This document shows, in pieces, positions 1 to 8,811 of a stretch of 59,226 bases of DNA. Positions within the stretch are counted from its first letter, which is position 1; each line of letters starts with the position of its first letter. The notes beneath the pieces were generated by a model, which worked only from the letters and a program-made list of their open reading frames with translations, had not been told where the DNA came from and searched no databases. The position numbers and the translations under genes are program-made. The stretch covers positions 1-59,226 of the forward strand of contig JAGONC010000021.1 in assembly GCA_017993235.1 (NCBI GenBank), given 5' to 3'. Source of the DNA: Lentimicrobiaceae bacterium. GTDB lineage: Bacteria; Bacteroidota; Bacteroidia; Bacteroidales; JAGONC01.

Positions 1-1137
1 CGCGAGCCGCTCTGGGGATGGGGCCATGGCCACCAGGTGCTGCATGAGTCGCTGAGCATGCTGGCATACGTTTACCTGGATCCTGCTTCCGCAGAAGGAT
101 CGCAGCGTGTCTACATGGAGCAACAGCGCGAGGATGGATTGATCTCCTACCGGCACGGCCCGCGCGGACGGCAGGACTACCCACACTACAGCGCCATCTG
201 GCAGGATACGATGTCCACCACCTCGGCTCCGTTCTTCTCATGGATCAACTGGGAAGTGTACCAGGTAAGCAAGGACCGTCAGTTCCTGGAAGATGCTTAT
301 GAAAGCGGGGTCAAATATGTCAACTGGCTGATCAGGAACCGGGATTTTGACCATGACAGCCTTTTCGAATGGGGACCGTATGGGATCATCGAGAATGTAC
401 GCGACTGGTACAATGCGGTGTTCCAGGTCTCGGCCGAACGATACCTGGATGTGGATAAGGAAGATATTTCAGATGAGCTGGAGTGCCTGGATCTGAGCCT
501 GATGGTGGTGAAGGAGATGCGGTGTCTGGGGGAAATGGCGGGAGCGCTCAATGAGAGGAGAGATGAGAGAGGAGAAAGGAGAGAGGAGAAATATTGGAAG
601 GAGTATGCAGATCGGATAAGCCAGAAGATTAATGAAGTGATGTGGGATGAGGAGAGTCGGTTTTTATATAGTGTGAACCGGGTGGATCATTCGTTTTTCT
701 TCATGGGCCGCGACCTGAAGCGGCAGGAGATCATCGGATTTCTGCCGCTTTGGGCGGAAGCGGTCTCTGAGGAAAGAGCGGCACAGCTTGTGAACACATT
801 GACCGATACAACAAAATTCTGGCGAAAATATGGCGTCCCAACCCTTGCTGCCGATGATGAATGGTACAGTCCGTATGTGGATTATTGCTGCAAATGGAAC
901 GGACCAGTGTGGCTGCTGTGGGATTATATGGTCTTCGACGGGCTGAAAAATTATGGTTACGATGAGCTGGCCAATGAGCTGGCCGGTAAGATGCTGCTGG
1001 CGGTCAAAACACAGCTATCCAGGAACCACAACTTCTGGGAATCGTACAGTCCTGACAACGACGTTTTGAACTGCCCCTCAAACTACATCTGGGATGCGAT
1101 AATAGCAAAGGTGCTTGTGGAGAGCTACATTGAATAA
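1..1137 (+). CDS. Alpha/alpha-barrel glycoside hydrolase, MGH1/GH63-like (5' end outside window)
   Basis: The frame is open from base 1, so the true start lies upstream; the GTG at 37 is only the first start-like codon inside. The visible part is the C-terminal catalytic barrel of a glycosidase of the MGH1-like/GH63 clan: an aromatic WGWGHGHQ motif, helix-rich repeats, an acidic WDEESRFLYS stretch and a terminal WNGPVWLLWDYMVF then NCPSNYIWDAII pattern typical of six-hairpin enzymes. Substrate cannot be read from sequence. A run coding for NERRDERGERREEK (about 550-595) is an almost pure purine microsatellite and looks like an insertion in a surface loop. It converges on the minus-strand gene that ends at 1170. 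Confidence 0.75.
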   Translation, partial: REPLWGWGHGHQVLHESLSMLAYVYLDPASAEGSQRVYMEQQREDGLISYRHGPRGRQDYPHYSAIWQDTMSTTSAPFFSWINWEVYQVSKDRQFLEDAYESGVKYVNWLIRNRDFDHDSLFEWGPYGIIENVRDWYNAVFQVSAERYLDVDKEDISDELECLDLSLMVVKEMRCLGEMAGALNERRDERGERREEKYWKEYADRISQKINEVMWDEESRFLYSVNRVDHSFFFMGRDLKRQEIIGFLPLWAEAVSEERAAQLVNTLTDTTKFWRKYGVPTLAADDEWYSPYVDYCCKWNGPVWLLWDYMVFDGLKNYGYDELANELAGKMLLAVKTQLSRNHNFWESYSPDNDVLNCPSNYIWDAIIAKVLVESYIE

Positions 1138-1169
1138 CGATTACTGATTACCCAGGTAGAAGTTGATCG

Positions 1170-1667
1170 TTATTCATTATCGGTATCCGCGACGCAGCGA
1201 AAGCCGATCGTCGCGCAACGATCCAGCGACGGGGAAACCATTAGCAGCACTTCCGGATGATCCACGGGCAGCGGGCCACCGGTGACGTACCAGATGCTGG
1301 CGGTCGGGAAATAATAGCTTCCCCCGCGGATCAGCCCGAAATAATAGGCACCGTTGTCGTACACCTGGTCGATCAGCTGCCAGACATTTCCCACCATATC
1401 CTCCACCCCGAAAGGACTTGCCCCTTTCGGGAATGCATCGACAGGAGTTGTGCGGTTGGATCTGTAATTGCATAAGGTTGAATCCATTACATTTCCCCAC
1501 GGATACTTGCGCATATCGGTTCCCTGGGCGGCGTACTGCCACTCCATCTCCGTTGGCAGGCGTTTTCCAGCCCATTCAGCATATGCATGTGCATCCGCAA
1601 GTGACACATATACCACCGGGTGATCGGTGATGCTTTTGGAAGGCTTCCCTTTGAACCAGTGCTGTAG
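1170..1667 (-). pseudogene. C-terminal half of SUMF1/FGE-sulfatase domain, cut off by in-frame stop
   Basis: Reading past the TAA at 1670-1668 without changing frame gives [11 protein letters not shown], then [53 protein letters not shown] and GFRCV. This is the canonical order of the SUMF1 fold and joins exactly to the upstream residues ending in DTCN. Family members usually have an aromatic residue at the TAA position (N-F/Y-L-x-H-W), so one substitution from TAT or TAC explains the stop. An internal methionine at 1616 could start a 148-residue fragment, but the fold would be incomplete. Alternatives are a sequencing error or a recent nonsense mutation. Confidence 0.75.
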
Positions 1668-3983
1668 TTAATTGCATGTATCCTCAGGCTCGTAACCGGA
1701 TTTTTGGATGAACTGATAGAACTGTCCGTTCGTAACGGGGTAGCAGTCCATATAGAATTTCTTCATCCGGATCGTCATCGTATCATTGAAATCCGGATAG
1801 GCCATGAAGGGTTCGAGGGTTGAAGGGTCGCGCTTTGTGTAAAAACGGAAATCCCCGGCCGGGATCGTGACCATCCCTTCCGGGCAAGTGGCGACAGGCT
1901 TCGTTTGCCGAGGATTGGATATCAGCCGTGGATAACCCAGTTGGGTCGCAACAGACCTTTCATCGATCAGGTTGCTATTCTCAAATAGCTGCAATACAAA
2001 GATCTGCTCATGACGGCCAAAAAGATCAAATAATGGAATATGATATTCTCCCGTGGGAAAATCCCGGTATTCGGCCTCATAGGTTGGATGGCCAGCGCAT
2101 ACCGAAATCTTATCACCCCGACCGGCGCTGAAATGCAGCGTATCACGGCTAATCTTTACCTGCAGGAGTTCGGGCAGTACTGCTACGCATTCCACACTGG
2201 CTTCATGACGGGAGTTTAGGCCGGATCTGTCAAACGATTCGATGTTCGCTGTCAGGTATTCGTGGTTATTTATGGTTATTTGTGGTGATTCTGTATGATT
2301 CCAGAGGCTGTAGGCGTGGTAGCCTTCGGGGACATCGCACTGAATCAGCGGGCTGGAGTAGCCTTCGGGGACCAGGCTGTAGACGGTGAAGATCGTCTTC
2401 TCCCCGTCCTGCCAGCGGTTGACCCAGATACTGTCTTTCAGGGAAGGGACCACTGGAGTCCAGTTCAGATCGAGGAACGCATTGGTATTTTCCCGCAGGA
2501 TCTTCGTTGTCTTACCCAGATACCTCATCTCCTCTTCGATCCATTCGGGTCTTCCCGGCCGCATGGTATTGATCTCAACACCATAGCCATTGAAAAAGGC
2601 TACGGCGATCTCGCGGTGCAGGGGTCCTTCCGCAAGCTGCAGCACACGGAAGATGGTAAAATCGGGCTTGATGAACTTGTTCATGTTCAATGGCGGCGGC
2701 ATGTAGAGGGCGTCGTGCACGCGGCCGGAAACGATCCCGGGCATATCCGCGGGCACGGCCATCCCTTCGCTGTACATGATGATGCCTGGCTTAACCTTAT
2801 CGGCTGCGGCCTGCAGCTCGAAGCTGGAGGCACCCCGCGTGTCCAGACAAACGCCATCCGCATCGATCTCGCGCAGAAGTTCTTCCATCCCTTTCAGGTG
2901 ATCTTCCTTACGGGTGCTTTCGTCCCAGGGATTGTAGGAGATGAAGTATTTTTTATCCTGTGCGTGGAGGAAGTCGGCCTGCTCCCTGAGGGCCGCGATC
3001 CCGCCGGGAAGGTCGCGGTACATGTCCCACTGGTTGCGCTGGTCCATACCCAGCCGTGGCCAGGTGGGCCAGAGGGTGAAAATGTCAAATCCTCCCAGCA
3101 GGTGATCGTATTCACCAAACGTATCATAGTATCGATAACCGCCTGGGTATTGATCGAAGTACTTATGGTCCCATGCAAACTGCAGGAGCATCAGGTAACT
3201 GTGCCGCACCCATTTGAGATCTTCCCTGTTAAATAGCGTATTATCAAATGCAGGCAGATCGTAAAGGAACCTTTCCCTGAACATTTTCTGCAGACCTTCA
3301 TGCCAGTCTCCGGTATGCACATCCATGTAGATCGTATATTCCACTGATCCGCCCGGTTTAAGATCCGTCCACCATCTCCTCACGTCTGCATTTTTCGTTG
3401 CTGTCCGCCGGGCCAGCGCCACCAGCCAGAGGTCATCGCTGATCTGCACGTCGCTGAAACCCAGGTGCCAGGCGTTATCCGGCAGCACGATCCCCACCGG
3501 TCCCTGTCCGGGGATAAATAGCTTCGACCGGCATAGATAGCCGGGCCAGTCATAGGAGCCGTCGGCTGTGATATGGACGTGGTCGCGGGACTGGCCAAGC
3601 GGGACGAGATTCTCGATGCGTACGATGGTATCTGGAGAATTGTCAATGTTAAGATTGTCAATTGTCAATGTATAAAGGGGATGACCAAGATGATCTTTTC
3701 CCTTATTAATTGTGGCAGTAATGCTATCAGTAAAATGGAAGGAAAGGCTGTCACCAGAAGACTGATATCCAATCCCGGCAGCGCTTAGCAAGGAATCGTT
3801 TATAAGAACTGTAAAGAGCGGAAAGGGGGATTGGAGGTTGATTGATTGATTATCACTGAGTTTTATGGAATTCAGTTCCAGAATGGAATTATCTCTGAAG
3901 CCAATTTCGGTGATTTTACACTCCTGGGCATGAAGGGCTAATGCATTCAATAATAATGAGATATAGAAGACACTATTATTCAT
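1668..3983 (-). CDS. Secreted TIM-barrel glycosidase-like protein fused to start of a SUMF1 domain (interrupted by in-frame TAA)
   Basis: An N-terminal signal peptide (about residues 1-19, ending ALHAQ) is followed by a beta-sandwich region and a TIM-barrel-like domain (roughly 230-490: ends with YDTFGEYDHLLGG, DADGVCLDTRG, IIMYSEGM) resembling uncharacterised alpha-galactosidase/DUF6259-type hydrolases. After a further beta-rich region, the last 75 residues begin a formylglycine-generating-enzyme-like (SUMF1) domain: MVTIPAGDF, then MDCYPVTNGQFYQFIQKSGY. Translation stops at a TAA (1670-1668) in the middle of that domain, and the remainder continues in the same frame downstream to 1170. Without the stop the protein would be about 937 residues. 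Barrel assignment is by pattern only; SUMF1 assignment is firm. Confidence 0.65.
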   Translation of the reverse strand: MNNSVFYISLLLNALALHAQECKITEIGFRDNSILELNSIKLSDNQSINLQSPFPLFTVLINDSLLSAAGIGYQSSGDSLSFHFTDSITATINKGKDHLGHPLYTLTIDNLNIDNSPDTIVRIENLVPLGQSRDHVHITADGSYDWPGYLCRSKLFIPGQGPVGIVLPDNAWHLGFSDVQISDDLWLVALARRTATKNADVRRWWTDLKPGGSVEYTIYMDVHTGDWHEGLQKMFRERFLYDLPAFDNTLFNREDLKWVRHSYLMLLQFAWDHKYFDQYPGGYRYYDTFGEYDHLLGGFDIFTLWPTWPRLGMDQRNQWDMYRDLPGGIAALREQADFLHAQDKKYFISYNPWDESTRKEDHLKGMEELLREIDADGVCLDTRGASSFELQAAADKVKPGIIMYSEGMAVPADMPGIVSGRVHDALYMPPPLNMNKFIKPDFTIFRVLQLAEGPLHREIAVAFFNGYGVEINTMRPGRPEWIEEEMRYLGKTTKILRENTNAFLDLNWTPVVPSLKDSIWVNRWQDGEKTIFTVYSLVPEGYSSPLIQCDVPEGYHAYSLWNHTESPQITINNHEYLTANIESFDRSGLNSRHEASVECVAVLPELLQVKISRDTLHFSAGRGDKISVCAGHPTYEAEYRDFPTGEYHIPLFDLFGRHEQIFVLQLFENSNLIDERSVATQLGYPRLISNPRQTKPVATCPEGMVTIPAGDFRFYTKRDPSTLEPFMAYPDFNDTMTIRMKKFYMDCYPVTNGQFYQFIQKSGYEPEDTCN

Positions 3984-4353
3984 GGATTCTTGAAGATTTT
4001 AATAAATGCATTAATTTCATCAAATAAAGATAGGGATATTTCAATTCTAAAAAGTAAAAAATATGGTTACGTGACTTTGGTAAACTTCTTCTGTAAACGA
4101 CTAAGTAATTTGGTCAGATTTTTCTGGTACAATGCCGAATTCATTTCATACAGAATGTACCCATTTTTAGGTATTGATACTACTAAAATCTCATAATAAA
4201 TTTGATATTGGGCTGCAAGCTCCCAGGAAGTTTGGCCATTTGATGATCATTAGTATGAATCCCAGGGTAAGTATAATTAAAAGCGATAAGCTCTTATTTT
4301 AAATGACCCTAAAGCACGGAAAGTTTACACAATAAATTTTAAAATAGCATCTA
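3984..4353. other. AT-rich intergenic region between divergent genes
   Basis: A 370-base A+T-rich spacer separates the minus-strand SUMF1-fusion gene from the plus-strand Fib_succ_major gene. A short open frame (3990-4196, plus) has no ribosome-binding signal, domain or composition suggesting it is real. I see no convincing -33/-7 promoter pair, RNA gene or terminator. Confidence 0.4.
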
Positions 4354-5449
4354 ATGAAACCAAGACTTATCCTGTTATTTGCCCTTTACATTTCCAGTAT
4401 TTTGACAAAAGGGCAAGGTATAACTATGGAACTGACCTTCACGGCTGTGAACAATCAGACCTATATTCAGCTCGATAGCATCAAGGTTATGAACTTAATC
4501 CAGGGTGGTGATACAATACTATATTGGCCTGATAATGAAAAGGTTTATTTATTTACTGCTCTGTGGAGAGAGATGAGCAGAAGTATTAAAATCCTACATA
4601 ATGAGGCATTCAGATGATATTGTGTCTTTGGAACACACAGGAAGTGAATTTATTGCATTACCTCCTCTTAAAGCGGCACAAGATATTCAGGACTTCACTT
4701 TCACATTAAGTGATGAATTGCTTTATATCGGTTATGCAAATTACTTGCGAGCAGAAATAGTGGATGCCCCTGAAGATAGCAAAACGTATACCTTCAATTT
4801 TGCCACGAATATTCCTTGTACAGGTACCCCCGACGTTACATACGAAGGGAAAGTCTACTCCACAATCCAAATTGCAAACCAATGTTGGTTAAAGGAGAAC
4901 CTCAATGTGGGAACAATGATTGATGGATTGGTGAATATGGAAGAAAATAGAGTGATAGAAAAATATTGTTATAACAACGAGCCTGATAGCTGCGCCAAAT
5001 ACGGCGGACTTTATCAGTGGGATAAAATGATGCAATACTTTCTGCAGGAGGGTGCCCTGGGCGTTTGCCCGCCGGGATGGCATCTACCAAGCGACAAAGA
5101 ATGGAAGCTACTTGAAGGTGCAGTCGACAGTCAGTATGGAATTGGAGATCCCGAGTGGAATCATTATTATGCATGGTGTGGATTCGATGCTGGAACGAAT
5201 CTGAAGTCCACCAACGGTTGGTCTGGAAATGGTAACGGTACTGATCTGTATGAGTTCGCTGGCCTGCCAGGTGGCATCCGCTTGACTAATGGAACCTTTA
5301 GCTCTGTTGGCTTCAGTGGCCAATGGTGGACCGCAAGGGAGGACTGGATCAACTCATGGCGCCGTGGACTCAACTACTTCTACGCGGGGGTAGAGCGGAC
5401 CAGCGACATCAAAGAGATTGGTAAGAGTGTACGCTGCTTGAGGGATTAA
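4354..5449 (+). pseudogene. Fib_succ_major domain protein, frameshifted and internally deleted
   Basis: The first frame (4354-4617) starts with a signal peptide and the motif MELTFTAVNNQTYIQLDSI, then breaks. The second frame (from about 4601 to 5449) carries the rest: TYTFNFATNIPCTGTPDVTY, WLKENLNVGTMID, CPPGWHLPSDKEWKLLEG and a terminal SVRCLRD, which define the Fibrobacter succinogenes major paralogous domain found in many exported Bacteroidota proteins. The open stretch in the second frame begins only after a TGA at 4574, so the frame change must lie between about 4577 and 4617. From memory of related proteins, a sorting-domain-like segment of about 80 residues is also missing between the ILYWPD motif and YLFTALWR; that part is recollection. 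Function is unknown. Confidence 0.7.
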
Positions 5450-5476
5450 GGGTGATAAATATTACCTCAGAGCAGA

Positions 5477-7876
5477 CTACTGTATCAAAATGAGTTTGAA
5501 ATCTTCAATTTTCTTTTCACTTTGTATCCTGCATATATAAAGACCCTCCGGAAGCTGATGTCCTGATTTATCGAGTCCATCCCAACTTATATTATGGTTA
5601 CCGGCATTGAATCGAGAATCCGTCAACGTTTTGATCTTTATACCATATAGATCAAATAGGGTAAAAGAAATGTTCATTTCCTTATAAACCGAAAAGCTTA
5701 TTGTAACATGGTCCGAAAACGGATTTGGAGCTATGTTTTGAAGCTGGAATCCGCTTACAGCAGCTTCCCTGTTCTCCGCAATCACCGGCGAGCCACAGGG
5801 TAAATCATACATCCCGTGTCTTCCGTTGTTGCTGCAAATTACAAGGGAATACCAACCTGCCTCATCCGAGGCGACATTATAGACGATTGATTCCCCTGCA
5901 CCCGGCCCATTGTCATCGGCCAGCGCCACTGCCTCACTTCGGTCAGCATAATAAGATGAGTCTTGCTCTAGCTTATAGATTGCTATTAATGGATCAAATT
6001 CACCGGATAAAACTCTTAAATCAATGAAATGATTACCTTCTGGCAGGTAGATTCCAAACACTTCACCCACCGATGCACTTTCCCAATGAAATGGACATGA
6101 ACGCAAATAATCATCATAGATCAAGAATCCCCGGACAGACACCCACTCAATGGCATATTTCAATGTATCATAGGGCTCAGTGTGTGTGACATTGGCAGAG
6201 AAATCAGATCCCGGCCATGGCCATGGTCTATTGTACAATTGCACGAATTCGACGGCATCATTTGGTGTTGCTGATGTTGCTATAGTCACTCCCCAGACAT
6301 CTTTGATTTCAAGAGTTGCATCAAAGATGTGGGATGGACGAACTGCCACCAATTCAAGGCGTTCATCACCTGGCTCTCCAAAAGGAAAGAATCCCGGGTT
6401 GAGGACACTACTGATCCTTACATTGTTCAGCAACCGGACTCCGACTCCCGTATTGAGTATCTCCCGGGCATGAGCTAATGCGCTGTATTCATTTATTCTG
6501 CCGTGTCCATAATAAATGTCTTTCCCATTCACATCCTCTACTAACGTTCCAACTTCATCATCAGCTGTCTGTTCAATCAGTGACCGGACATCTTCGTTGG
6601 TGAAACTTCCTCCGCTATATCCTACGAGCAAGGATGCAAGTCCTGACACAAAAGGTGTCGCCATTGAGGTGCCCCTTTTCCATCCGTAAGAGTCACTGGG
6701 TAGTGTACTTAGAATAGAATCGCCAGGTGCCATGACCGAAATATGGTTTCCATAATTAGATCCTCCATTGTTTGGCCAAGTGGTTGCTCTTTTATCATCA
6801 TAATCAGTGGCACCGACTGCTATCACCTCAGGATATGCAGCAGGATAACTTAAAGTAATAGTGTTATCATTTCCCATCGCAACTACAAGGATACATCCGC
6901 TACTATAAGCAAACTGAATTTCTTGCCTTACAAGGAAATCATCACTGGGACTTCCTAGGCTCATATTGATAATACGAGCTCCCTTAATTACAGCATATTG
7001 AATGGCTGCAGCGATATTATCTGCTGATCCGCTTCCACCATCCAGAGCTTTTAAAGGCATAAGTAATTGATGCATCAACTCCGCCTGACCAGCTATTCCC
7101 GTATTATTGTTCCATAATGCACCAATTATACCAGCTACGTGTGTTTCATGTCCATTTTGATCACTTGTGTTTCTATTATTGTTTACCCAATTCCACCCTA
7201 ACTGATCATCTATATATCCATTAAAATCATTATCCAAGAAATCATCAGGTATTTCACCCGGATTATACCAGATATTAGTATAGAGATCATTATGTAGATA
7301 ATCTATTCCAGTTCCAATCACTCCGACAACTGCACCTATCCTGTTTATATCCCATGCTTCGGGAGCATTCTTATCCGCATCCGGCCAGCCAAGATTGGTG
7401 ACGTCATTATGAAGGCCCCATTGTAACGGAAAGTAAGGATCGTTGGGAAAAGAAATCCTTGTTTGCGTTCCGTCACACATCTCATAGATAAAGTTATATT
7501 GGGCAAAATTCACATTCGTATCCGAATTGTACATTTCAAGCATTGTATCATTGACGATTAACTCCGAAATGAATACAAATGTATTGCACATGAAATAAGC
7601 AGATGGAGGCAAATATTCAATGGACGGGTATACCCGTTTGAAATCAATGATCTTATAATGATAATTTAATGTATCAGGCGAGGCGTATCCAGTTCCCAGG
7701 ATGGTGTCACCATTTACAATAAACCAATAGGGTTCAATCACGTGCGGCATCTCCGGATTATAATAAAACTGGATGATCATTTCATGGTCCATTTGCCTAT
7801 TCCGAGCCTGAGCATAAGAATTCATAGTGTTTAAAATACAGGAAATGATTAAAAGAAAAAGTACTATTTTTTTCAT
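5477..7876 (-). CDS. Exported subtilisin-like (S8) peptidase with T9SS sorting domain, catalytic Asp replaced by Gly
   Basis: A signal peptide (residues 1-23, ending SYAQA) precedes an S8 peptidase domain (about 170-475). His243 sits in GHETHVAG, the oxyanion Asn336 in AMGNDN and the nucleophile Ser404 in GTSMATP. The usual V-I-D-T-G segment reads VIGTGIDY, so Gly188 replaces the catalytic Asp; the normal HGTHVAG is also HETHVAG. The last 85 residues (IAPNPFSDHVTISF, GLYICRIQ) form a type A C-terminal sorting domain for type IX secretion, implying surface attachment or release. It has its own promoter at 7931-7961. The 5' half of the gene is visibly more A+T-rich than the 3' half. It may be a binding protein or pseudo-protease rather than an active enzyme. 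Confidence 0.88.
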   Translation of the reverse strand: MKKIVLFLLIISCILNTMNSYAQARNRQMDHEMIIQFYYNPEMPHVIEPYWFIVNGDTILGTGYASPDTLNYHYKIIDFKRVYPSIEYLPPSAYFMCNTFVFISELIVNDTMLEMYNSDTNVNFAQYNFIYEMCDGTQTRISFPNDPYFPLQWGLHNDVTNLGWPDADKNAPEAWDINRIGAVVGVIGTGIDYLHNDLYTNIWYNPGEIPDDFLDNDFNGYIDDQLGWNWVNNNRNTSDQNGHETHVAGIIGALWNNNTGIAGQAELMHQLLMPLKALDGGSGSADNIAAAIQYAVIKGARIINMSLGSPSDDFLVRQEIQFAYSSGCILVVAMGNDNTITLSYPAAYPEVIAVGATDYDDKRATTWPNNGGSNYGNHISVMAPGDSILSTLPSDSYGWKRGTSMATPFVSGLASLLVGYSGGSFTNEDVRSLIEQTADDEVGTLVEDVNGKDIYYGHGRINEYSALAHAREILNTGVGVRLLNNVRISSVLNPGFFPFGEPGDERLELVAVRPSHIFDATLEIKDVWGVTIATSATPNDAVEFVQLYNRPWPWPGSDFSANVTHTEPYDTLKYAIEWVSVRGFLIYDDYLRSCPFHWESASVGEVFGIYLPEGNHFIDLRVLSGEFDPLIAIYKLEQDSSYYADRSEAVALADDNGPGAGESIVYNVASDEAGWYSLVICSNNGRHGMYDLPCGSPVIAENREAAVSGFQLQNIAPNPFSDHVTISFSVYKEMNISFTLFDLYGIKIKTLTDSRFNAGNHNISWDGLDKSGHQLPEGLYICRIQSEKKIEDFKLILIQ

Positions 7877-7930
7877 GATTTGAATTTTAAGTCATGAATT
7901 TAATAATGCCAGATTAAGATACAACTAGAA

Positions 7931-7961
7931 CAAATATATAGTATAAATATATGTGAGTCAA
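7931..7961 (-). promoter_or_regulatory. Bacteroidota-type promoter of the S8 peptidase gene
   Basis: On the minus strand there is an ATTG/TTG -33 element (7961-7959), a 20-base spacer and a perfect -7 box TATATTTG (7938-7931), giving a 5' leader of about 50 bases before the ATG at 7876. The -33 element touches the palindrome at 7961-7978. Confidence 0.6.
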
Positions 7962-7978
7962 TACCCAAATTTGGGTAT
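7961..7978. promoter_or_regulatory. Perfect 18-bp palindrome, candidate operator
   Basis: The sequence ATACCCAAATTTGGGTAT reads identically on both strands. It lies between the stop codon of the LuxR-type regulator gene and the -33 element of the S8 peptidase promoter, overlapping the latter by one base. There is no loop and no T-run, so a dimer-binding operator fits better than a terminator. Confidence 0.5.
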
Positions 7979-7993
7979 CCAGGAAAGGCTCTC

Positions 7994-8713
7994 TTACCCC
8001 CTCAACCCACTCTCCACAGCAAACCTCAGGAGCGCCGGGACGTTGGAGATACCCAGCTTGCGGTGGATGTTCTTGACATGGGTCTCGGCGGTAAGGTAAC
8101 TGATTCCCAGCAAGCGGGAGATCTCTTTGCAGTTAAGGCCGTCGGTAAGATGAAGGATGATCTCCTTTTCACGGGGAGTCAGGCAGTTCAGCCGCATATA
8201 ATTCACCAGGCGCCGGTTCTCGTTGATCAGACCGGACAGGTGATGCTCAGCCTGTATATGTGGAGAAAAATCCAGACAGATCGCCAGAGCAAAGGAGCTC
8301 CTGCCCTGTGCATCCCGCTGGATGATGCTGGCCTGGCAATATAACCATACCCAGTGACCTGATTTGTGACGGATACGGTAAATCCCTGAGAAAGAATGGA
8401 TAGTGTCATCCTTTAAACGTTCGATTTCTCCCAGAATGAGTGACATGTCGTCCGGATGAAAAAGCATCTCAACGTCTTCAGTGCTCATGCGCTGAATCTC
8501 CTCCATGCTGAATCCGATCAGCTTCTCATACTGTCCGTTTGTCCATACATTCTGGTCGCTCCACAGGTCATAAACGAATAAAACCGCATCGAGCTGATAA
8601 ACAAGCGATTCGAGGATCCGGACCTTCTCTGTCAGATGTTTTCGGCTTAATCTGCTGTGGTTGGAATCAGGTGGAAGTAAATCGAATTCATCAATGCTGA
8701 AATGATTGTCCAT
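7994..8713 (-). CDS. PAS-LuxR transcriptional regulator
   Basis: The protein has 239 residues. Residues about 35-155 form a PAS fold with a PAC motif (FSGIYRIRHKSGHWVWLYCQ, then a DAQGRSSFALAICLDFS region). The C-terminal 60 residues are a LuxR/GerE helix-turn-helix: LTPREKEIILHLTDGLNCKEI, then ISYLTAETHVKNIHRKLG. There is no receiver domain or membrane segment, so it is a cytoplasmic one-component sensor whose ligand, if any, cannot be read. It lies directly upstream of the S8 peptidase gene on the same strand, with a palindrome between them, which makes that gene a possible target (inference). Confidence 0.88.
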   Translation of the reverse strand: MDNHFSIDEFDLLPPDSNHSRLSRKHLTEKVRILESLVYQLDAVLFVYDLWSDQNVWTNGQYEKLIGFSMEEIQRMSTEDVEMLFHPDDMSLILGEIERLKDDTIHSFSGIYRIRHKSGHWVWLYCQASIIQRDAQGRSSFALAICLDFSPHIQAEHHLSGLINENRRLVNYMRLNCLTPREKEIILHLTDGLNCKEISRLLGISYLTAETHVKNIHRKLGISNVPALLRFAVESGLRG

Positions 8714-8797
8714 TGCTGATCATAAATGGTCAATTCCGCATAGAGGAGACGGGAAAACCACTGCAAGATACGACGTTTTTCCCTGAAATCAAATAGG

Positions 8798-8811
8798 GGG
8801 TGAGGTATTTA
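8798..8811. repeat. GGGTGAGGTATT repeat copy at a stop codon
   Basis: The 12-mer GGGTGAGGTATT overlaps the stop codon of the small membrane-protein gene that follows on the minus strand. The same 12-mer, placed the same way at the stop codon of the M14 peptidase gene, occurs at 18746-18757, where it forms half of a long hairpin. Here the matching arm is missing. Confidence 0.5.

Noticed and set aside
2295..3236. Long open frame of 313 codons on the plus strand
   Set aside because: It is antisense to the TIM-barrel gene, whose motifs and signal peptide are clear; the plus-strand product has no recognisable domain.
3990..4196. 68-codon plus-strand open frame in an intergenic region
   Set aside because: It is A+T-rich with no start signal, domain or conserved neighbour, and is best treated as chance.
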